This document shows positions 20,904-32,431 of a stretch of 64,000 nt of DNA, one piece after another. The stretch is from positions 91,256,680 to 91,320,679 of the forward strand of contig CM043962.1 of NCBI GenBank assembly GCA_014529385.2. Direction: 5' to 3'. The first letter of the stretch is position 1. Each line of letters begins with the position of its first letter. Made by a program: the position numbers and the translations under genes. The stretch is from Adiantum capillus-veneris. Lineage: Eukaryota; Streptophyta; Polypodiopsida; Polypodiales; Pteridaceae. The notes beneath the pieces were generated by a model, which was not told the origin of the DNA, searched no databases, and saw nothing but the letters and a program-made list of their open reading frames with translations.

Positions 20904-22127
20904 AGGCTACGAACTCGGGCTGCAGCACCACCTCTTGATCCTCGATCTCCAGTGGGTCTTCAATAGTTGGTTCTTGAGGTGGCTCTCCTTTGTAAGGCTT
21001 TAATAGGCTCACATGGAAAGCATTGTGTATGAGCCAATGATTGGGCAACTTGAGTTGATAGGCCATCTCATTGATTGGCCTAAGAATCTGGAAGGGACCA
21101 TAGTACCTTTTTGCTAGTTTAGCATAGTACTTTTGGTGGCGCGTAGGATTCTTGCCCGTCGTGTGCCTTAATCGAGCCTTAGGAAACTTTAACAAGACCC
21201 AATCGTTTTCTTTAAAGGCTTGGGCTCTTTTGTGCTTGTCAGCAGCAGCCTTTTGCCTTTGCTGTGAGATAGAGATAGCATCCTTAATCTTTTGAAAGAT
21301 TCTTGTAAGTCTCAGCTATACTCATCTGCAGCGAATATCTTCCCATGTACTTTAAGTAGCAAGGGCCTTTTTGATATTCCCTCAATTACCTCGAAAGGTT
21401 CTTTTCTCGTGGAAGTATGTACAGTGTTATTGTAAGCATACTCCAATAAGGGTAAGTACTTCTCCCATTGGGATCTTTGATCTACTTCCGTTACATAGGC
21501 TTTTAGTAGATCGAGAATTGTTAGGTTAGCTATTTCACTTTGGCCATCCGTTTGTGGATGATAGGCCGAAGAGAAGTTTAGCCTTGTTCCTAAATTCTCA
21601 AAGAGACCCTTCCAGAAATTACTGGTCATTCTAGGATCTCTATCCAACACTATGGACATTGGCAAGCCATGGTACTTGAAAATCTGTGAAATGAAGACAG
21701 TTGCCATTTGATGGGCTTTGATAGTCTTTTTGACAGGTATAAAATGAGCTTGTTTACTGAACCTGTCTACTATCGTCCATATTCCCGTATTCCCATGGAT
21801 AGACTTAGGCAATCCAAAGATAAAATCCATGGATATGCTCTCCCATGGTGAATTAGGAATTGGCAAGGGTTGAAGCAATCCAAGTTGCTTCCCTCTATCA
21901 AATTTTGTCTTTTGGCAAACCACACATTTAGAAACATACTCTTGTATGTTCACTTTCATGGTAGGACAATAGAAATATGTTTCAATTCCCTTTAAGGTAG
22001 ACTGAATCCCTCTATGCCCCGCATACGGTGGAGCATGAGATTCATACATTACTTTCTCACGTAGTGAGTTAGTAACGCATAGTCTATTGCCATAGAGAAG
22101 ATAACCATCTTGTAAAGTAAATGGTTC
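20902..22127 (-). pseudogene. Chromovirus integrase
   Basis: The zinc finger has HAPPYAGH and CVVC. The catalytic residues are Asp in SMDFIFGLP, Asp in VLDRDPRMTSNFW and Glu in DGQSEIANLT. This core is open at 21312-22049. A frameshift near 21305 separates it from the C-terminal part (20902-21195), which contains the GPF-like motif RYYGPFQIL and VSLLKPYKG. All catalytic residues are present; the frame is not. Confidence 0.9.
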
Positions 22128-22720
22128 TTATTTCTTCCCTAAAGCAAGGGCTGAAATCACATCTCTAAAATCGGGATCAATAGCGTACTCATCTATCATT
22201 GAAGATAGATCATTGTGAGTTGCTATGGAAACCGCATTCACTCTCGGCCATCTTGAGAGTGCATCAGATACTTGATTATGCTTGCCAGCAATGTGACCAA
22301 TATGAAAATGAAATTGCGAAAGGAAATTTGCCCACCTCATTTGTTTGTCGGAGAGCTTGGTCTGCGTCATGAAGTACTTAAGACTTTGGTGATCCGTTTA
22401 CAGAATGAAAGGAGTCCCCAATAAATAGTGCTTCCATGAGTCTAAGGTTTGTAGAACTGCAAGGAGTTCCTTTTCATATATGCCTAGAGCTTGCTCAACA
22501 GGGTCGAGCCTTCGACTCTCATAGCCTATGGCGTGCCCTTCTTGGATCAAAACAGCTCCAAGGCAATCACCACAAGCATCACATTGGACCTCAAATGGTT
22601 TTGAGAGATCCGGTAGTGTAAGCACAGGTTGAGAGATAAGCTTTTCTTTAATCTTTTTGAAAGCATTGTTCTCCTTAGCAAACCATGTATACCTAACGCT
22701 TTCTTTGTTAGGTCATGTAA
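22128..22720 (-). pseudogene. Chromovirus RNase H
   Basis: Motifs VQCDACGDCLGAVLIQ, IYEKELLAVL and TDHQSLKYFM are present, followed by the connection region HHIAGKHN-like (GHIAGKHNQVSDALSR). A stop (TAA) at about 22396-22398 replaces a Tyr codon before TDHQ. Another stop near 22127 separates it from integrase. The frame leaves the RT ORF near 22710. Confidence 0.88.
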
Positions 22721-23071
22721 TGGTCCCGCAATTTGTGAGAACTTTTCTATGAAGCGTCTATAGTATGCACACATACCTATAAAGCTTCTTAGTTCATGAA
22801 GATTCCTTGGTTTAGGCCATCCTTTTATTACCTCTAACTTTGATGGATCCATTTGGATGCCATCTTGAGAGATAATGTGACCTAAATACTGAATCTCTTG
22901 CAAGAAAAAATCACTTTTCTTTCGATTAACATAAAGTTTCTTCTCTCTTAAAACTTGAAATATTACCTGGAGGTGTTGCTTGTGTTCGTCTAATGAATTA
23001 GAGTAGACGATAATATCATCAAAGAACACTCCAACGAAGGTTCTATGAGGCATGAACAGCTTCTCCATCAA
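22547..23071 (-). pseudogene. Chromovirus reverse transcriptase, C-terminal part
   Basis: It starts in the frame after a one-base loss near 23083. The catalytic box is GVFFDDIIVYS, followed by LYVNRKKSDFF, YLGHIISQDGI and LRSFIGMCAYYRRFI, all standard gypsy RT thumb motifs. About the last 50 codons of this ORF are out of frame after a second shift near 22710. Confidence 0.9.
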
Positions 23072-25689
23072 GCGGTGAATGTGACTGGTGCATTGGTCAA
23101 GCCAAAAGGCATGACAATATATTCGTAAAGACCAAATGTGGTGCGAAATGCGGTCTTTACAATGTCTTGATCAACTATCCTTATTTGATGATAGGTACTT
23201 TTTAGGTCAATCCTACTGAAGTAGATCGATCCTTGTAGCTTATCAAATAGGTCTTCTACCCGTGGAACGGGAAACCTATTCTTGATAGTGATCCTATTTA
23301 GTGCTCTATAGTCGACACACATATGATATGTGCCGTCTTTCTTTTGCACTAATAGCACCGGTGAGCAAAATGGAGATGAGCTAGACCTAACCATGCCCTT
23401 GTCAACTAACTCATGCACGTGCCGCATAATCTCATTTTGTTGAGCTTGAGAAACTCTATAAGGAGGTTTGTTAGGCGGTGAACTTCCTGGAAGAAGTTCA
23501 ATTGCATGGTCATCATTACCTCGTTTAGGAGGTAGCTCACAAGGGATGTCGTCAATAAAAACATCTTCAAACCCCTTGAGAAAATTGGATAACTCTAATT
23601 CCTTTTGGTTGCTTTTATTTTCTTTTGCTAAAGCATTAGGTTCATTTTGAGAATCTTTAACAAAAATCATGTACATAGAAATAGAGCTCTTTATTGACTT
23701 GTTGAAAGCTGGTGTATGTACAATGGGGATAGTGTTACCCATTTCCTTGGCATCTATATACATGTCTTTTTCCCTGAACTTAAAGGAGATTCTCCTTTCA
23801 GAAAATTTAACATTGGCAGCCAGGCGGTCAAACCATGGTGCCCATAGGATTACATCCTCATGCTTGAGAGGAGAGATAAAGAAGTCCTCTTTGTCCACAT
23901 TGCCTTGGACATGAAGCCTCAATTTCCCGATTAAGGGAGTGACTGAAGCTTCTTGCCCCTTGAAGGCACTGTCTGCGGGTAGGACATCTCCCATCTCGTA
24001 GGATTGTATGCCTAGCTTGGTGGCCAACTCTATAGATATAAAATTGTGAGTAGAACCAGGGTCAAAGAGAATAAAAGCATCATGTTCTCTTACCTTTCCC
24101 CAAGCATGGCATAGAGGGGATCCTTTGTGATGAGTTTGGTGAGTCTCCTCCTCTTGGATTTCAACCAAGGAAGCTCTAGGAGGATCTTGGCGGTTGTTCT
24201 TTTGGGGACAAGCGCGGTACGCATGCCCTTGTTTGCCGCACTTGAAACACCGGTTATCCTTGAGATAACGCTCAAGCTCTTCAGGAGAGAGTTTGTTCTT
24301 ACCTTTGTAAACTCCCTTCTCTTTAGCTTTGTTGGAGTTGCCCTTAGGAGACTTTTGGACATTGTCCTTCCCCTTAGGCTCATTGGAACCCTTATTTTCC
24401 GGGGGCTTATTATTTCTTTTAGCCCCCTTTTGGAAATTGATTTGAGAGGCCACCATAGTATGGTGTATTACCGCCGATATGGTACGTGGCCTTTGGGAGT
24501 TGACATACCCCGCCATTTCTTCGGTTAAGCCCGCACAAAATTGTTGCTTTTGCTCTCCAAAATCCAACTTTTTGAAGACAGTGGCTTTGAGTTGTAGGTC
24601 CCAAAACTTGTCTACATATTTGTGGATGGATTCATAGGGAGAGAGCTTTAAGCTTCGCCATTCGGTGAGTACTTTGTCTTTGGCATCGGTGGCCAAAAAC
24701 ATAATGGAAGCTCTTAAAGCTTTCCATGTTTGTGGAGCTTCACCGTTGGCTCGTAGGCTAGACCACCATTGCCTGGTGGACTTTTGAAAGTGCATAGCTA
24801 CATGGCGTAGCTTAGAGGACTCCGTGAAGCCCTCATCTCCAAACGCCGCATCGAATTGTTGGATAAAGGCCAAGACTTTGTCCGTAGCACCAAAGGTACC
24901 ATCATAGGTAAGGAAATAGATGCTCTTCCCTCCCTCTTTGAACTTCTTCAGCTTGGATGACCTCTTCCATGAGGCATAGGATTTCCTATGGCCTCTTCTT
25001 TTTGATCGTTCAAAGGTTGCACCATCACTTTCTTCAGAAGGTGAAGAATTTGAAGAAGGTGGAGAAGAGGGTGACCTCTTTCTCGCCTTTTTCTTGTCTT
25101 GATCTTCGTCGTCTTTACCATCACTTTCATAAGAGGAAGAGGATGAAGAAGATGGAGAAGAGGGTGTCCTCTTTCTCGCCTTTTTCTTCTCTTGCTTTTT
25201 ATCATCCCTCTTTGAATTATGGCGTGGAGAAGAGTGTGATGGTCTTCTCCGCTTTGGTGGTGATGGAGAGCGTTTAGCCCGCTGTCTTCGTGGAGCCATC
25301 TCCGCCGAGGTGGCGGGAGATTCACTTCTTTCTCGTTCCTTCGGTGGAGGCTCTTGAGTTCTCCTTTGGGAAGGAGATGCATCATCAAGAAGTAAATTCT
25401 TGAGCCCTTCGTACGGATTCTCTTCTTCTTCCCGAATCGGAGAGAGACCTCTTTTGGTAGTCTCACAAGGAGGCTTCCTAGGTGTTCTCTCGTCATGGTG
25501 ATGAGCTTGGAGAATCCCATGAGCACGGAGCTGCCGTTGCACTTCACTTTGGAGAGATGGATTGCCCATGGCTTGTTGAAGCCTAGAAACAAGATAGTTA
25601 ACAAGCATTGAAGCATCATTAGTAGCTTGCTCATGTGCAAAATCAAAGTTATCAACATTAATTTCACTCTCTTTACTATTGTCAGCCAT
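23068..25689 (-). CDS. Chromovirus gag, protease and N-terminal RT (873 codons, open)
   Basis: The ORF starts [17 protein letters not shown]. Residues about 100-240 are rich in Arg, Ser, Lys and Glu with two similar [10 protein letters not shown] modules. The capsid part follows ([31 protein letters not shown]). The knuckle is [14 protein letters not shown] (about 480). The protease active site reads [11 protein letters not shown]: Pro replaces the Ser or Thr of D-S/T-G, which should abolish activity. RT begins with [26 protein letters not shown] and [10 protein letters not shown] and then meets a frameshift. The length suits a fused chromovirus gag-pol. Confidence 0.93.
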   Translation of the reverse strand: MADNSKESEINVDNFDFAHEQATNDASMLVNYLVSRLQQAMGNPSLQSEVQRQLRAHGILQAHHHDERTPRKPPCETTKRGLSPIREEEENPYEGLKNLLLDDASPSQRRTQEPPPKERERSESPATSAEMAPRRQRAKRSPSPPKRRRPSHSSPRHNSKRDDKKQEKKKARKRTPSSPSSSSSSSYESDGKDDEDQDKKKARKRSPSSPPSSNSSPSEESDGATFERSKRRGHRKSYASWKRSSKLKKFKEGGKSIYFLTYDGTFGATDKVLAFIQQFDAAFGDEGFTESSKLRHVAMHFQKSTRQWWSSLRANGEAPQTWKALRASIMFLATDAKDKVLTEWRSLKLSPYESIHKYVDKFWDLQLKATVFKKLDFGEQKQQFCAGLTEEMAGYVNSQRPRTISAVIHHTMVASQINFQKGAKRNNKPPENKGSNEPKGKDNVQKSPKGNSNKAKEKGVYKGKNKLSPEELERYLKDNRCFKCGKQGHAYRACPQKNNRQDPPRASLVEIQEEETHQTHHKGSPLCHAWGKVREHDAFILFDPGSTHNFISIELATKLGIQSYEMGDVLPADSAFKGQEASVTPLIGKLRLHVQGNVDKEDFFISPLKHEDVILWAPWFDRLAANVKFSERRISFKFREKDMYIDAKEMGNTIPIVHTPAFNKSIKSSISMYMIFVKDSQNEPNALAKENKSNQKELELSNFLKGFEDVFIDDIPCELPPKRGNDDHAIELLPGSSPPNKPPYRVSQAQQNEIMRHVHELVDKGMVRSSSSPFCSPVLLVQKKDGTYHMCVDYRALNRITIKNRFPVPRVEDLFDKLQGSIYFSRIDLKSTYHQIRIVDQDIVKTAFRTTFGLYEYIVMPFGLTNAPVTFTA

Positions 25690-26084
25690 TCTAACAACTT
25701 TTAGGTGTAATCTTTTTAGGTGTACTTTGGCACTTCAAACCCTAGTTGCTACTCCTCTTTACCCCTTTAGAAAAAGCACTCAAGCTATTGTACCCACGGC
25801 TCGAATACCATTAATTGCAAGGAATAGAAGAGAGGGTCTTTCGTCACCAAAACAACACCGACTCCTGCCAAGCTTCTAATAGCTCAATAGTGGTTAAGTC
25901 GTAGGCAAGCCCCGTAGGACTCCACTATTAAGACCATAGCTCTCGACGTTGATGCCCCGTTAACTGCACGAAGGCAGGCGCACTGCAAGGCTGAAAAATC
26001 CCTATTCTACTTACTCACAGGAAATTAATAAAACCAACCATTTATAGCTAGCTTGAGGACCTCCCTTCTTGAGCAAGAAAAGAG

Positions 26085-26105
26085 AAACCTTGTGCTCTGA
26101 TACCA
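26085..26105 (-). promoter_or_regulatory. Primer binding site of the chromovirus
   Basis: On the minus strand TGGTATCAGAGCACAAGG follows the 5' LTR after one base. The first 12 bases match the initiator Met tRNA end. The stretch 25690-26084 is the untranslated leader. Confidence 0.93.
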
Positions 26106-26106
26106 A

Positions 26107-27306
26107 TGTAACATTTAATGGCCTAAAAACTTGTGTGTAGCGGAAATTAGCATGAACATAGTGGGCATTTCATTAGAATAGATTCCTAATGAGAATTACA
26201 AGAGTGCTTGGGTGGAGAGAGCAACAAAAAGCATAACACCTAGTTAGATAACATCAACAATACTTTTAAAATAGAGAGAAATTAAGCTATTGACGACAAT
26301 TGAGGACCGGATTTGCATGGAGCCCGTCCCCCCTCCAAAAGGCTTTGTATTATGGTTTCTCCCATCAAGAGAGACATTGTACAATACAATTCTTTGTGTT
26401 CCTTCAAGGTTAGCTAGTGCAATGAAGATGAAAGCTTCATGCACTAAGCAAAACACTTAACAAACACAACTTTAATTATCCCCGTTCTCAGACCCAAGAC
26501 CTCACACACCTTCGAAGATGGTGAGAGCTAGCAGGGTATGAGAGTAGATTGAGAGGAAGAAGGAGTATCTTACGAGAAAGATGTACATCTCCTCACATAA
26601 TCACTCATATTAGCATAGCTTAGCTTAGTAATTAGCTTGGTAGAGGAGATGAGCATGCATTGAAGCTTGGCTCTTGGTTGGATTTGCATCCACATGCCAA
26701 GAGTGTGTTGATGTAGGCTTCTATCTCACAAGCTTGGAGTAGGTGATGAGCTCTCCATTAAAGCTTTGGAAGAGATAGTCTTCTCTTTCTTCACACATGA
26801 GATTGTGTGAGTGTGTGTGTGATAATTCCTTTCAAAAATCATCCCCCTCCCCCTCTTGGGTGAGCCCTCTTGCTATTTTCTCTTGCAGGCTCCCCATTGG
26901 ACCTCCCCAAGTCAAGCCAATGGCTATTAAGCAGCATAAGTGATAGCCTTTTGACATGTGTCCCCCTTTCCCCTTTTGTGAGAGCTTAATCAATTAAACT
27001 TAATTGATTTAAATGAATTAAATCCCCATTGGACCTTTCCCCATTCTGACCAATAGGAATTAAGTAGCCCATTGGGCTGCTCAATTCCTATTGGACCCCT
27101 TCACGGGCTGTCCAATAATCATCCAAGAGACTTAATTTTCATTGGTTCTTTTATTAAGTGTTTTTTAATTAATTAAACTAGATTTACTCTAGCCTAATTC
27201 TCATTGGTCCACCTCTAAGGCCATCCAATAGGAATTGGGTACACCTTGTGGGCATCTAGCCTAGGGAGCTGACATGTGTCCCTCATTCCCTTTGTGTAAA
27301 GGGAGC

Positions 27307-27362
<56 letters not shown>

Positions 27363-27740
27363 ATTTCTCTCTCATCCCCTAGAAGAAACGCTTGCCCCCT
27401 CCCATGTAGGGATATGCAAAGACCTTTTTTTACACACACAAAGCATCCAATTCCCCTAGGGTTGACCTTTGGACATAACCTTTGAATTTTGGAACCTTAG
27501 CATTTTGGAAGTCTTAATGGGCTGAACCTTAGGGTCTTTTTAGCCCATTGTTGCACATGGCTCTTTTGCAGATGGCCCCCCTTTTGGATCCCTATTTTCC
27601 CTCCTTTGGATCCCTACTGTGTCCGGTCTGCTAGCTTAACCAATATTCTAGCTTTTTCTCCCCTGGCACTTCCCCACATTAAATGATCAGTTTAATATGA
27701 GAAAATCATTTAGGAGAATTAGATATTGATTATTATGACA
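26107..27740 (-). repeat. 5' LTR of the chromovirus
   Basis: 1634 bp. It is longer than its partner by 33 bases, which the TG array (27308-27361, 27 units against 10) accounts for. Confidence 0.95.
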
Positions 27741-27745
27741 AGTAA

Positions 27746-28600
27746 TATCTTCTTCAAGTGGATCTAAGGTAGAACCCATAGTTGTTGTAAATGCAGCGAC
27801 TCGAGCTCGAGCTTAAGAAGCTGCCAAGAACAAACCCATTGAGGAGGAAAGCAAACTACCTATTCAAATGGAATTTGAAATCTTATCAGTGAGGACTTAA
27901 CAGAAATCGGGGAAAGCTAAACGAGATAAAAGAAGGAAAAAAGGTTAAAGGAGAAAACCATCCTAGAAACTAAGCTGCAACAAACTAGAGAGCAACTCTT
28001 ACGCAAAAGGTATAACAAAGGAAAAGTCGAGGGAGCGGAGCCAACCAAAACTTTTTAAGGTGGTTAAGTCTTGGTGAAAAAAGTATTGGAGATATTAGAT
28101 GCTTTATTACAAGCCTACAAGGCAAGACTGTAGAACAACCAAGCCTTGGAGCAAAGATGGTTGACATATCCACATCCAAAAATTGATTGAGAAGTTTGGA
28201 AATGAGCAGACAGCTCATAGAGACCGCTCAAGCTCTAATGCAGCCAGCAATATTAAACATTCCTAGACAAGAAGTACCAATAGCTCAAAAGGAAGAGGAA
28301 AGCAAGAACAAAGAGAACATAATTGATTAACTAATGAAGCATGAGATTGAAACATTATTGGACACAAGGGTAGTGGCTAACACCACTAGTGATGCAACAT
28401 CACAATTCATGGCACCTATCCCAGAGGTAGAGGAGCCATGGCCACAAGCCTTGTGGGAAACAATAAAGAGTGCAAATAATGGTACTGCAACTTTCAAGTC
28501 TGCACCTATCACTGAGATCAACTTGGATCACAAATTTTTCCCAGGAGATATACAATCTCAATAAGTAGATGCTCGGTCTATAGCATTTGAAGAGAGCAAA
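27746..28600 (+). pseudogene. Element B gag C-terminal linker
   Basis: It continues the gag frame past the chromovirus: VISSSSGSKVEPIVVV at 27743-27790 aligns with VIPSSSSESELIVPIK after the knuckles in element A. ORF 28334-28564 contains VEEPWPQALWETIKSANNG and APITEINLD, matching VEEDWPEHLWEKFREINDG and APIDEVWLD in A. The region is acidic with coiled-coil-like Lys/Glu runs and has many stops. Its role in the family is unknown to me. Confidence 0.75.
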
Positions 28601-28849
28601 CCACACTCTCTACGGACTTTTCCATCTTTCATAGGGAAACACAAAACAAAATCTAAGGTTAGAGTGGTACCACCTCAATGGAATCCAACACCAAAGATGA
28701 TATGGACACCAAAAGCCTTCATGAACTATTATTATCTCCTATACAATGCAAGATCACTCTCTTAGAGCTAATAAGAACCAGACCACATCTAGGGGAGAAG
28801 TGGGAAAACATCTACATAGGATGGGATTGAAAATTCCTCTTCAAGATAT

Positions 28850-29600
28850 TCTGTTAGATGATCAAACGGGTAAAACAACACAAGAGCAACCAAAGGAAAA
28901 TCCTACTTGTAAACAAGGTAGGAGATTACTGTGAAGGAGAAGAAGGGAATGCCACCTTGCCACTAGAACATCAGGGAGTGAGAATCGTTGCCATACGTGA
29001 TAGTGGGGCTGGAGTGGCCATAGTGGCAAAACAAATATGAGAAAAATGGAGGAGGCCAACTCTTAGAAAAGCACAAATGAAACTACAACTTATAGATGGA
29101 TATATAGAGAAACCTATGGGTATACAAGAGAAAGTCATAGTATCCTCAGGTGGCATAGAGTACGTGCATACCTTTGCAGTAGTGGATTTTGGAAAGAGCA
29201 AAAACTCTTATGTCATTTTGGGATGTCCATTCATGAGACAACTTAGATGGTACAAGATTGGTATCATGATCACCTCTACTTGCGGTATAAAGGTGTTACG
29301 ACAAGAATCAGTCTGAAAGACCATAGCTACAAAGATGTTAGCCAAACTCTTGTAGTTGAATTTGACTGAACAACGGTCCATGGATAAAAAATACTTGCAT
29401 GAGTGCACAACAAAACGCATATTTGAATTTGTGGAGCGTCCAAAAGTGGTATCCTGATGAAATAATATTGCATCCTAGAGAGACTATTTGAGGATAAGGA
29501 CTACGTTTGAGAGCCATTTCTTGAAGATTTGTTTGAATATTTTGGCTGGGATCAGATACTAGCTACTCTAGATGTGTGTATGTAATGAAACAATACCTAA
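28850..29600 (+). pseudogene. Element B aspartic protease
   Basis: Motifs in order: GDYCEGEEGNATLPLEHQ, the active site IRDSGAGVAIVAK (about 29000; element A has LDSGASIALATK), MKLQLIDGYIEKPMG, GIEYVHTFAVVDFG and VILGCPFMRQL (29077-29316). The same blocks in the same order occur in A at 57161-57988. The tail (ICGASKSG, CILERLFED) also matches A. Stops are frequent after 29312. Confidence 0.82.
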
Positions 29601-29814
29601 AGCTAATGTCAATTGTGAGTAAGAAAGCAAAAAAAGTGAGACAAACAATGTCATGAAGCATGGTGCAAAAGCACAAATGAAGGAAGAAAAGAAACCACGA
29701 GAATATGTCATCATTGACATACCTAAAGAATCAAAGAAAGTTGTTTATGTTTAGAAAACTCAAGATCAAGAAAACAACAAGGATAAGATGAAAGATCGAT
29801 TGTCTACTACAGTG

Positions 29815-31190
29815 ACCAAATTCAGCTTATGTGGCAAAACACGACTCAAAATTATAGGTTCAGTTTTGATATATCCTTATGCAACAAGGAATCTAATGTC
29901 TTATAGCACACGGATAATGATGAGAAATCCGCCAATCAAAGAGTGAGAAGAAACAGTGTACATAATTTCTCAAACGCCAATTCCTAGCTTTGGTGTGGTA
30001 AAAGTCATACTCAAGTTGAGTATTGGGGAGTTCAAAGACACGTTCTACATAATTGACTCCCCTTACATCAAAGAGGGTCTTGTCTTGATGAAAAGCTGGA
30101 TGAACATCTTCCTTCAATAACAATGAAAAGCTTCAACAACAACAACAATAACAGTCCTAGAAGCACCTCAAGTCCATCCAAAAAGGAAGCAACCAACCAT
30201 TGTAGAAAAAGGTAAATCTATGGCAAAAACTGAAGCAGATCAACCTTGAAAGTCAACTTTACCTTCAACAAATCTCCATCAAACTTCCTGCATGGCCTCT
30301 ACATCAACGGCCAAACCATTGACAAAGCAATGGAAACCTGAGCAAAAGCTTTCTCAGCCAAAGTTTCCATCACACAAAGCCCCAAGAAAAAGTTGAAAAG
30401 AATCAACCAAGTGTTAGTATCCAAAGAGCACGTCAAAGTCAAAGATCTAGTTTGGATACACCACTTACAAGTTCAACCTCAACAACAAGTGATAAGGTGG
30501 GTAGCAGCAAATGAGTCAATCACTACTCAAGGCTACTTTCAAGGGAACACCAATGTTTGGGCCATAAAGCCTAAGGTAATAGCCTGGACCTACTCACCCC
30601 AAGAAAAAAGTTATATAAAAATCAAGCCAAGCTATCAATGAAAGACAAACACCTCAACTAGGAGAAAGAAAAATTGCAAAAGATATTAAAAAAAACCTTC
30701 AAAGAATCAAGCAATGTGACAAGTATGGGTACCAAAGTCAGACGTCTACCATGATACTTAACAAAGACATGTGAAGCAGTGGATGATTCTAGCCAATCAA
30801 AGCATAAGGATTTTATGAAGGTAACACTCAAATATGATTATCAAAAGTAGTAGCTCGACCTGTAAAACCTAAGATCAATCATGCAGCACAGGGATCCACC
30901 CAAAGGCAAGCACTCACGAACAAGAGACAACAAAATCCAATCACAATCAAGGGTGCTACGAGCTCCAAAGGGATACCTCATCCTCTACTACAAATGCAAG
31001 GCTTTTACAATGGTAATGGTCAAGTATGGATATTGAAGCTTAGTGTCCATCAAATCAAATCAAAAGGGAAAATGCAAAAAAATGGTCACACAAGGACGAA
31101 AGACAAGGTGGGTTCCAAGATTTCTATTGGAAACTCCATCACAGAGAACCCACACACATCTACAACCGCTTCTCATGGAAGATAAAGTAA
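29815..31190 (+). pseudogene. Element B extra ORF: degenerate protease-like fold plus GFY-GN-VW-K repeats
   Basis: The first part (29820-30117) contains IPSFGVVKVILKLSIGEF and EGLVLMKSWMN, which align with TPTLGVVNLNVIVHGC and ETMILGIP in A's extra ORF; the catalytic DTG is not recognisable here. The second part is Lys/Gln/Pro-rich. It has a recurring motif G-F/Y-Y/F-x-G-N-x-x-V/I-W-x-x-K: GYFQGNTNVWAIKPKV (30531), GFYEGNTQI-stop-LSK (30808), GFYNGNGQVWILK (31000), and a short QVWVPK (30720). A has MQGATQIWVPK. I do not know the function. Confidence 0.6.
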
Positions 31191-32431
31191 AGACTCCATC
31201 AATCCCTACTACAACTGTATAACTTTTTTCACTAAGTAGTTTCAACATACAACAAACAAATCAAGAGGAGCCAAAGTATGCCAACCTACTAGACAAAACA
31301 TTGGCATCCAAAGACCAAAACAATGAAAGAGGCCTCAATCCCAAGAACCTATGGAATTGGGTTTTTGGCCTTGAACAGGTACGTTCAAGTTGCCATTAAA
31401 AGTACATGGCATAAAAGTCAGAGTCGGGTAGCGAAGCCACTAAATGAACAAGGCATTAGTCCCAAATCTTCAAGTAATATTTTATGTGGTCTAAGAGTCT
31501 TAGGTATTCTAGGTATTGTTCAAGATGGAAGAGTCTAGCATATTTATGTCGTGTTTCTTATGCCAGTAAAGGTGAGCATAAGAGTCGAAGTCTATATATT
31601 TAAATTCTGGTGACGTGAAGGAAAAAGTCCAAAAGACACTCAGACAGTGAGCATAGTAAGGTACGAGTGGAGAAGTTTCTACATCAAAAACCCTTCTTGG
31701 AAATGTGGAAGCTATTGTGACATCTCTACTGTCACATGTGCTACATTTATTCCTTGAAGCACCCCAACTCAATCTTTCACACTGCATGATTTTGTTAGAC
31801 AAATTTCTCATATGTATATAGAGTGTCTCATAATTGACACTTGCATTGGAAACTCTTCCTTTGTATCTTCTAAGCCTAACCTTGCATGAACAGGTACTTC
31901 AAGTCCAATTTCTCAACTCCCTTAAGAGCATATTCCAAAGGCCTTTTTTTCCACCGTGTTTTTTCCCTTTGGTCATCCAAGTTTAGACCCTAATCTAGAA
32001 CATTCATCACTATCCTCTTGTATATATTCCCTCTACATCAACCATAAGAAAATTGCTACCTAATTTCATCAAAGAAAAAGAGCAACAAATGTAAATCTCC
32101 ACTATTTATCAAGAGCAAATCTTACCTTCAAGGATGACACCAAAGCTCCATTAAAACAATGGCTAGACAAAGAATAGCATACAACAACAACTGGGAAGCA
32201 TCAAGCGAGCTATCGACAACAACCATAAGGAGATCACAGAGTGCTTCAAAGTTGGTGAAATATTACAGAGGACTCGCATTGCAGGAGAACCAAGAGTAAA
32301 ATCCATCATACATCAACAACCAAAAGAAACTTAGAAGGCAAGCAACATCAATAGCCATCTTCATAGCCAACTGGCAACAAAAATGTGAATGCAGAACACA
32401 ACATATATGAATCACTAAAGGAAGGGGGGAG
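31191..32431 (+). other. Element B 3' untranslated region and polypurine tract
   Basis: There is no convincing coding sequence. The purine run AAGGAAGGGGGGA (32413-32429) resembles AAGGAGGGGGGGAA, which precedes A's 3' LTR, and marks the LTR start. Confidence 0.6.

Larger units (their letters stand above)
18789..27740 (-). mobile_element. Ty3/gypsy chromovirus with both LTRs
   Basis: LTRs of 1601 bp (18789-20389) and 1634 bp (26107-27740) share their ends on the + strand (TGTAACATTT to ATTATGACA) and nearly all of their length. Flanks are AGTGA (18784-18788) and AGTAA (27741-27745), a 5-bp target duplication with one difference. On the minus strand: Met-tRNA primer site, gag-protease-RT, RNase H, integrase and a chromodomain-like end. 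It interrupts the gag frame of element B between residues that are adjacent in element A. Pol has about three frameshifts and two stops. Confidence 0.96.
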
